A model generated the notes under the pieces. It ran no database searches and was not told the origin of the DNA. It saw only the letters and a list, made by a program, of their open reading frames with translations. A program made the position numbers and the translations under genes. From contig JAGWTR010000001.1 of NCBI GenBank assembly GCA_028868855.1, positions 372,001 through 436,000 on the forward strand: 64,000 bases of DNA. The letters are read 5' to 3'. Below are positions 59,431-64,000 of this stretch, in pieces; position 1 is the stretch's first letter, and each line of letters starts with the position of its first letter. Origin of the DNA: Burkholderiales bacterium (GTDB lineage: Bacteria; Pseudomonadota; Gammaproteobacteria; Burkholderiales; Burkholderiaceae_C).

Positions 59431-60282
59431 TCAGTGCGACATCAGCACCGGCACGGTCATTGATGTCAGCATACCGCGCGTGGCGCCACCCAGCATGCGT
59501 TCGTTCCAGCGGGCATGGCCGTAGGCGCCCATCACGATCAGGTCGGACTTCAGCTTGGCCGCGCGCGAGAGCATCGTGTCGGTGATGTTGATGTCGCTGG
59601 TTTCGACACAGACGTCGGCGGGGACGCCTTGCCACATCAACCACTGGTGCAAGGCATCCAGGCGGGTGTGCCAGGTCTGGTCACTGTTGGCGCGGGCCTT
59701 GTGCCAGTTGACGACCTGAACGCGCTTGGCCAGGCGAAGTAGCGGCAGGGCATCCGACAGGGCCCGCGCGGCCTCGCGGCTGTCGTCCCAGGCCACCATG
59801 GCGTGGGTGCCGATGCTGCCACCTGCAGCATTGCGGTAGGTGTGGGGAAGAATCAACGTTGGCCTCGCGCTGAAGAGAACGACCTGCTCGACGACATCCT
59901 GGGCCAGCTCGTGGCCGGTGGCGCCTGGGTCGGCCTGGCTCAGGATGGTGAGGTCGCTGCAATGGGCGTGCCTCACCAACGAAGTCGCCTTGTCTTCCTC
60001 GTCGATGACGGCTTCGAAAGACTTCAAGCCCGCCGTGCGGCACTCCTCGCGAAAACGCTGGGTCGCCTGCTCGGCCTGATCGCGCAGGGTGCGCCACGCC
60101 ACAGCGGCAAATTCGGTCAGTGAGATGGAGTCTTGCGGTGAGGCCGGCACATCCATGAACCCCGTGGGCGCCACGCCAGCGAGGTGGCAGTCCAGCTTCT
60201 TGGCGAGTCGGATGGCGACCTGGGTGCGAGCGGTGCAGTGCGGGTCGTGGTCGAGGTGGAGCAGCAGGCTTCGGTAGGTCAT
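59431..60282 (-). CDS. Universal stress protein, tandem UspA-like
   Basis: A 283-residue protein of two UspA-like halves. The first begins MTYRSLLLHLDHDPHCTARTQVAIRLAKKLDCHLAGVAPTG. The second ends DLIVMGAYGHARWNERMLGGATRGMLTSMTVPVLMSH, where GxxGx9G(T) is the ATP-binding signature of ATP-binding Usp proteins. Usp proteins accumulate under starvation, low oxygen or oxidative stress, and their biochemical role is not settled. The ATG at 60282 is at the family start; 16 further codons upstream are in frame but lie in the next gene's tail. Confidence 0.9.
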   Translation of the reverse strand: MTYRSLLLHLDHDPHCTARTQVAIRLAKKLDCHLAGVAPTGFMDVPASPQDSISLTEFAAVAWRTLRDQAEQATQRFREECRTAGLKSFEAVIDEEDKATSLVRHAHCSDLTILSQADPGATGHELAQDVVEQVVLFSARPTLILPHTYRNAAGGSIGTHAMVAWDDSREAARALSDALPLLRLAKRVQVVNWHKARANSDQTWHTRLDALHQWLMWQGVPADVCVETSDINITDTMLSRAAKLKSDLIVMGAYGHARWNERMLGGATRGMLTSMTVPVLMSH

Positions 60283-60307
60283 GGTGTTCTCCGATGTCGG
60301 TGCTGAC

Positions 60308-61294
60308 TCAGGGCACCAGAACGGCTGCACCCTGCAGTCGTCCTGCGCGCAGATCGGCCAGCGCTTCGTTGGCGCGCTCCAGCGGGTAGGTTGTGGTGGC
60401 GACCTGTAGGGGCACCCGGGCCGCGAAGCGAAGAAATTCTGCGGCGTCGGCGCGCGTCAGGTTGGCGACCGACATCAGCTGGCGTTCCTCCCACAGACAC
60501 TGGTAGGCGAAAGATGGGATGTCGCTCATGTGGATGCCGCCGCACACGACGCGGCCGCCTTTGCGCACAGCCTGTAAAGCGAGCGGCACCAGGGCGCCGA
60601 CGGGTGCGAAGATGATCGCGGCGTCCAGGGGCTCGGGGGGCGTTTCGCCGGAGGCACCCGCCCAGACCGCACCCAGCGAACGGGCGAACGCCTGTGCCTG
60701 CACATCACCGGGCCTGGTGAAAGCGTAGACGCGCCGACCCTCATGTTGCGCCACTTGGGCGATCAGGTGTGCGGCAGCGCCAAAGCCATAGAGGCCGAGG
60801 TTCATGGCATCGCTGCCGGCCATGCGCAGCGAGCGCCAACCGATCAACCCCGCGCACAGCAGGGGCGCGGTGTGAATTGGGTCCTGAGGCAAGGCCAGTG
60901 GCAAGCAGAACGCCGCGTCGGCCACCACGTGGGTGGCGAACCCGCCGTCACGGCCATGGCCGGTGAACAGGGGCTCGTCACACAGGTTCTCCCGGCCGAG
61001 GCGGCAGTAGGCACAGTGTCCACAGGTGTGTGCCAGCCAGGGCACGCCGACGCGTTCACCCAGGGTCAGCGTGCTGACACCCGGGCCGAGTCGATCGATG
61101 ATGCCGACGATCTCATGTCCGGGCACGATGGGGAGTCGCGGCAACCGCAACTCGCCGTCAACGACATGCAGATCGGTGCGGCACACCGCGCAGGCTTGCA
61201 CGCGAACGCGCACCTCCCCCGGGCCGGGTTGTGGGTCAGGGCGCTCCTCAAGCCTAAGCGCCTGGCCGGGCGCGTGCAGAACCATGGCGCGCAT
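60308..61294 (-). CDS. Zinc-dependent alcohol dehydrogenase family protein
   Basis: A 328-residue medium-chain dehydrogenase. The catalytic zinc Cys is in [14 protein letters not shown] (about residue 38), followed by PGHEIVGII. The structural zinc loop is [18 protein letters not shown]. The NAD-binding Rossmann part begins [32 protein letters not shown]. It has the shape of AdhP-like alcohol or aldehyde-reducing enzymes; the true substrate is not fixed. It lies in line with the stress protein and Hsp20 genes, a set often co-expressed under low oxygen. Confidence 0.88.
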   Translation of the reverse strand: MRAMVLHAPGQALRLEERPDPQPGPGEVRVRVQACAVCRTDLHVVDGELRLPRLPIVPGHEIVGIIDRLGPGVSTLTLGERVGVPWLAHTCGHCAYCRLGRENLCDEPLFTGHGRDGGFATHVVADAAFCLPLALPQDPIHTAPLLCAGLIGWRSLRMAGSDAMNLGLYGFGAAAHLIAQVAQHEGRRVYAFTRPGDVQAQAFARSLGAVWAGASGETPPEPLDAAIIFAPVGALVPLALQAVRKGGRVVCGGIHMSDIPSFAYQCLWEERQLMSVANLTRADAAEFLRFAARVPLQVATTTYPLERANEALADLRAGRLQGAAVLVP

Positions 61295-61321
61295 GGTGGT
61301 GAAAAGGGGGCGAGTGCGGGG

Positions 61322-61741
61322 TCATTGAATCGTGATGGCGCGACTGGCGCTGCCTTCCAGCTTGGGCAGCGTGAGCTTGAGCACACCGTCCTCGAATTTG
61401 GCGGTGACGCCCTTGGAGTCGATGTCGTGTGCCAGCGAAAAGCCGCGTGATGCGCTGCCAAGGTAAGTCTCTTTCAGCAGTACGCGGCCACCCGATTTTT
61501 CTTCGGTTTCTTTCCTGACTTCGGCCGAGATGGAAACGAAATTGCCATCGACATTGACGTGGATGTCTTCCTTTTTCGCGCCCGGGATCTCGGCGCGAAC
61601 CTGATATTCCTTGTCGTGCTCGACCACGTCAAGGCGGATGTCGGCTGGCATGTTCTCTCCCGTGCGCATGGGCCTGGAAAAGCGGCGAAACATGTCGGGA
61701 AGGAGTTGATCTATCGGGTCGATGAGAGACAGAGGATTCAT
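61322..61741 (-). CDS. Hsp20/alpha-crystallin small heat-shock protein
   Basis: A 139-residue chaperone that binds unfolding proteins. It starts [21 protein letters not shown]. The alpha-crystallin domain at about 40-130 has [43 protein letters not shown] and the GVLKLTLPK near the end, with the last residues SRAITIQ holding an I-x-I tail that docks oligomers. Stress-cluster neighbours agree. The ATG at 61741 begins at the family start. The 142 bp up to the efflux gene hold no other gene. Confidence 0.93.
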   Translation of the reverse strand: MNPLSLIDPIDQLLPDMFRRFSRPMRTGENMPADIRLDVVEHDKEYQVRAEIPGAKKEDIHVNVDGNFVSISAEVRKETEEKSGGRVLLKETYLGSASRGFSLAHDIDSKGVTAKFEDGVLKLTLPKLEGSASRAITIQ

Positions 61742-61883
61742 GGTGCTTCTCCTGATCGGGCTGGTGAGGGGGGGTGCCACGTCGGCTCAACGCATGCGCA
61801 CCTGAGCCAACACAATCCAGTTTAGGAAGCTCGCTTTGGCCTGGTTTGCGTTTGGTCAATCGAACGAACGCCCCGCCTCGTGC

Positions 61884-63098
61884 CTACACTTTTCGAACCG
61901 TCACGCGGGCACCATCGTTGACCGTTGTGGGGGGGTAGATGACCACGGTCTCGCCGGACGCCAAGCCCTTTCTCACCCAGGCGTCCTGGTTGTTGCGTGC
62001 GCCGACCTGCACCGGGGTCAGGCGTGCGCGTCCCCCGTCGACGGTGAACACCGCCATGCCGCCCTGAAGGCCTTCGCCTTGCGGCAACGGGAACACCGCG
62101 CTCACGGGCACCCGCACTGCCTGCTCAGTGGTCATCGTCACGATGCGCACGCCGACGCGAAAACCGTCGCCGAGGGCTTGCCATTGCTCGGGCGGGCTGC
62201 TGATGTCGATCAGGACTTTCACCCTTTGCTCTTCGACGCCGAGCGCCGATACCTTGGTGAATGCCGACGGCTCCACCAGGCGCACACGGCCCTCCAGGAG
62301 GCCGGGGCCACCCCAGCGCTCAATCAATACGCGGCTGCCGGGGCGGGCTTGCAGGGCGTCGGTGGTCAGCAATTCAGCGACAACTTCTAGGTCTTTCGTA
62401 TCGCCCAGTTCCAGCAAGGGCGTTCCGAGCGCCACGGCGGTCTCGCTGCTCTGCACGACGCGCAGCACGCGGCCGGCGGTGGGCGATCGCAGCGCGAAGG
62501 CGCGTGACCCAAGTCGCTCGGGGCTGCGCACCGCCATGAGTGCGGCTTGCGCCTGTTCGACCTCGTGGCCGGCGATGTGGCGTTCTTGGGAGGCCGCCTC
62601 AAGCTCCTTCTGCGCCGCCATGACGGCCAGTCGGTCGATGTCGAGTTTGGTGGGCGAGACGAAGCCTTGCCCTGCGAGTTGTTCGCTGCGCTTCACCTCG
62701 TTCCTGGCCTGCTGCAAGGCGACCTTGGCACCTTCGACACGGGCGTTTGCGCGCTGCACCTGCGCCTGGGTGATTTCGACGCGCACCTGCTGCTCGCGCA
62801 GAGTACGCTCGTCAACGATGGGGGCGAGCACGGGGGTCAAGGTCGCGACGACGGCGTTGGCGTCCACGGCATCGCCTTCGCGCAGGGTGATGCGGGTCAG
62901 CAGCCCCGACAGGGGTGCCGAGACGACGTAGCGTTCGCGCAAGCGCGTTTTGCCCTCTTCATCGATGGTCGTCTCGAAGTGGCCTTGCGTCACCTTGGCG
63001 ACTTCCACCTCGATCGGCCGGGGCGCAAAGGCCCATGCCATCAATGCCACGGCGACGGTGGCGCCACCCCCCCAATAGATCCACGTCCGTTTTTTCAT
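61884..63098 (-). CDS. Membrane-fusion (HlyD/MacA-type) efflux adaptor
   Basis: A 404-residue periplasmic adaptor. An uncleaved anchor helix (WIYWGGGATVAVALMAWAF) is followed by a lipoyl-like region split by a coiled-coil hairpin (RVEITQAQVQRANARVEGAKVALQQARNEVKRSEQLAGQGFVSPTKLDIDRLAVMAAQKEL), barrel elements (LRSPTAGRVLRVVQSSETAV, EVVAELLTTDALQARPGSRV), and a membrane-proximal end with AVRVPVSAVFPLP. The next gene upstream on the strand, an ABC permease, ends one base before its start (stop TAG then ATG), so the two form an ABC-type exporter with a missing ATPase beyond the edge. Confidence 0.88.
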   Translation of the reverse strand: MKKRTWIYWGGGATVAVALMAWAFAPRPIEVEVAKVTQGHFETTIDEEGKTRLRERYVVSAPLSGLLTRITLREGDAVDANAVVATLTPVLAPIVDERTLREQQVRVEITQAQVQRANARVEGAKVALQQARNEVKRSEQLAGQGFVSPTKLDIDRLAVMAAQKELEAASQERHIAGHEVEQAQAALMAVRSPERLGSRAFALRSPTAGRVLRVVQSSETAVALGTPLLELGDTKDLEVVAELLTTDALQARPGSRVLIERWGGPGLLEGRVRLVEPSAFTKVSALGVEEQRVKVLIDISSPPEQWQALGDGFRVGVRIVTMTTEQAVRVPVSAVFPLPQGEGLQGGMAVFTVDGGRARLTPVQVGARNNQDAWVRKGLASGETVVIYPPTTVNDGARVTVRKV

Positions 63099-63099
63099 C

Positions 63100-64000
63100 C
63101 TAATCCCTTGTTTTCAAGGCGGCGACCATGTCGAGTTGGTCGATGCGTCGGCGCACCACGAAGGCGCTGGCCGCGCCAGCGGCCACCACGCACAAAGCGG
63201 ACCAGGCGTAGGTGCGTGCGCGGATCACCACCGGAAAGAAAAACTGGTCTGACTTGAGTAATTCCGTGATCAGGTGCGTCAGGCCCAGGCCGAGCACCAT
63301 GCCCAGCGGCAGCGCGATGGCGATGACGATGGCCAGTTCGCCCAGCAGCAGGCCCGAGACCTCGGCGCGGGTGAAGCCCAGCACCCGCAGGCTGGCCAGC
63401 TCCCAGGCGCGTTCGGCCAGCGCGATGCGCGCATTGTTGTAGACCACGCCCACCGCGATGATGCTGGCGAACACCGTGAGGACGGAGCTCATGATGCGCA
63501 CGTTGCGCGCGCTGATTTCTTCCATATTGCGCAGCATCGTGGCCTTGCTCCAGGCGCCGGCCACGCGGGGCAGGGCCTTGCTGGCTTCGAGCACCTTGAC
63601 TTCGCCGCCTCGCTCGACGGCCAGCGAGAAGCCGGTCGACACGTCGCCCTCGCCCAGGGCGCGGTTCAGCGCTCGGCGGTCCATGTAGGCGTTCAGGCCC
63701 ATCATCTCGCGCACCGTGGCGCTGACCTTCATCGGGAGCGTGCGTTCACGGCCTTCCAGCACCTCCACCTGCACGGTGTCTCCCACACGCAGCCCGAGCT
63801 TGTCGGCCAGACGATCCGTCAGCACCAGGCCGCGGCCGTCCAGCAGTGTTTCGCGCTGGGCGACGTCGATGATTCGGTAGAGGTCCGGGCGCGGCGCGTA
63901 ACCCCGGATCATGCTGCGCTCGCGGCGGTGGCCATGGATGAAGGTGACCGGCACGAAGCGTGAGGTCTCGACCATGGTCACGCCGGGCAGACGCGCCAGG
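63100..64000 (-). CDS. ABC transporter permease, FtsX/MacB-like, 5' partial
   Basis: The gene continues past the right edge (the first visible codons read L-A-R-L-P-G-V-T). About 300 codons are in view. A periplasmic core domain (DLYRIIDVAQRETLLDGRGLVLTDRLADKLGLRVGDTVQVEVLEG) is followed by three or four membrane helices (LTVFASIIAVGVVYNNARIALAERAWELASLRVLGFTRAEVSGLLLGELAIVIAIALPLG) with the FtsX-family ELASLRVLGFTRxEV loop that contacts the ATPase. This is the MacB/LolE-like permease class. It is translationally coupled to the membrane-fusion gene. Confidence 0.85.
   Translation of the reverse strand, partial: LARLPGVTMVETSRFVPVTFIHGHRRERSMIRGYAPRPDLYRIIDVAQRETLLDGRGLVLTDRLADKLGLRVGDTVQVEVLEGRERTLPMKVSATVREMMGLNAYMDRRALNRALGEGDVSTGFSLAVERGGEVKVLEASKALPRVAGAWSKATMLRNMEEISARNVRIMSSVLTVFASIIAVGVVYNNARIALAERAWELASLRVLGFTRAEVSGLLLGELAIVIAIALPLGMVLGLGLTHLITELLKSDQFFFPVVIRARTYAWSALCVVAAGAASAFVVRRRIDQLDMVAALKTRD

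Noticed and set aside
59393-59644. N-terminal extension of the DksA-like frame
   Set aside because: It overlaps the end of the universal stress protein gene and is Arg/His-rich shadow sequence; the ATG at 59392 starts the family fold.

Overview
The window is high-GC, densely packed chromosomal DNA. Gene content and order point to a betaproteobacterium of the order Burkholderiales, most likely Comamonadaceae-like: a DUF3460 gene beside scpA and panB-panC; lolB-ispE-tRNA-Gln-prs-rplY-pth; ffh near ftsY; a cytochrome c assembly gene, a PP0621-family gene, pilS, pilR and ampD in a row; and a lysine/alanine-rich histone H1-like protein. No organism name can be read from the sequence itself.

Layout. 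Positions 1-41,000 are mostly conserved housekeeping: a STAS-domain fragment, a CYTH/CHAD protein, scpA, panB, panC, a DinG-type helicase, an unusual TRAP transporter set (fused permease, DUF6091-like binding protein, lipoprotein), ettA, a histone H1-like gene, nrdB and nrdA (with a readable NrdR-type promoter), ampD, pilR, pilS, ffh, ftsY, rsmD, coaD, a ferredoxin gene, pth, rplY, prs, tRNA-Gln, ispE, lolB, a TPR gene, mutM, a dynamin-like GTPase gene, mutY and xth.

Positions 41,316-53,075 form a metalloid/metal resistance island, all on the + strand. Unit 1 is arsR, an arsI-like C-As lyase, a 16-codon arsC remnant, acr3, glutaredoxin-type arsC and an ECF sigma factor (SigZ-like). Unit 2 is an ArsP-like permease, a small thioredoxin-fold protein, an ATP-grasp-like enzyme and a thiolase. 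Unit 3 is a 65-residue unknown protein, a P1B ATPase and a thioredoxin-like domain fused to a complete ArsA ATPase. A two-block motif (11 nt, 9-nt spacer, 10 nt; all 21 block positions identical) lies just upstream of unit 2 and of unit 3 and I did not notice it elsewhere. My reading is a two-step circuit: ArsR releases unit 1 including the sigma factor, and the sigma factor then reads units 2 and 3. This is the best candidate for an undescribed system here.

Positions 53,318-54,568 hold a two-gene cassette of a PIN-domain protein and an RNA-ligase-family protein, a plausible RNA cut/repair pair. Next comes a gene for only the first half of a carbamoyltransferase. Positions 55,340-64,000 are a stress/low-oxygen type cluster: a CRP/FNR regulator, a PAS-GAF hybrid histidine kinase, an OmpR-type response regulator, a DksA/TraR zinc finger, a universal stress protein, a zinc alcohol dehydrogenase, Hsp20, and a membrane-fusion protein with an ABC permease that runs off the right edge.

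All functions are by recognition of motifs and context; no database search or computation was run.
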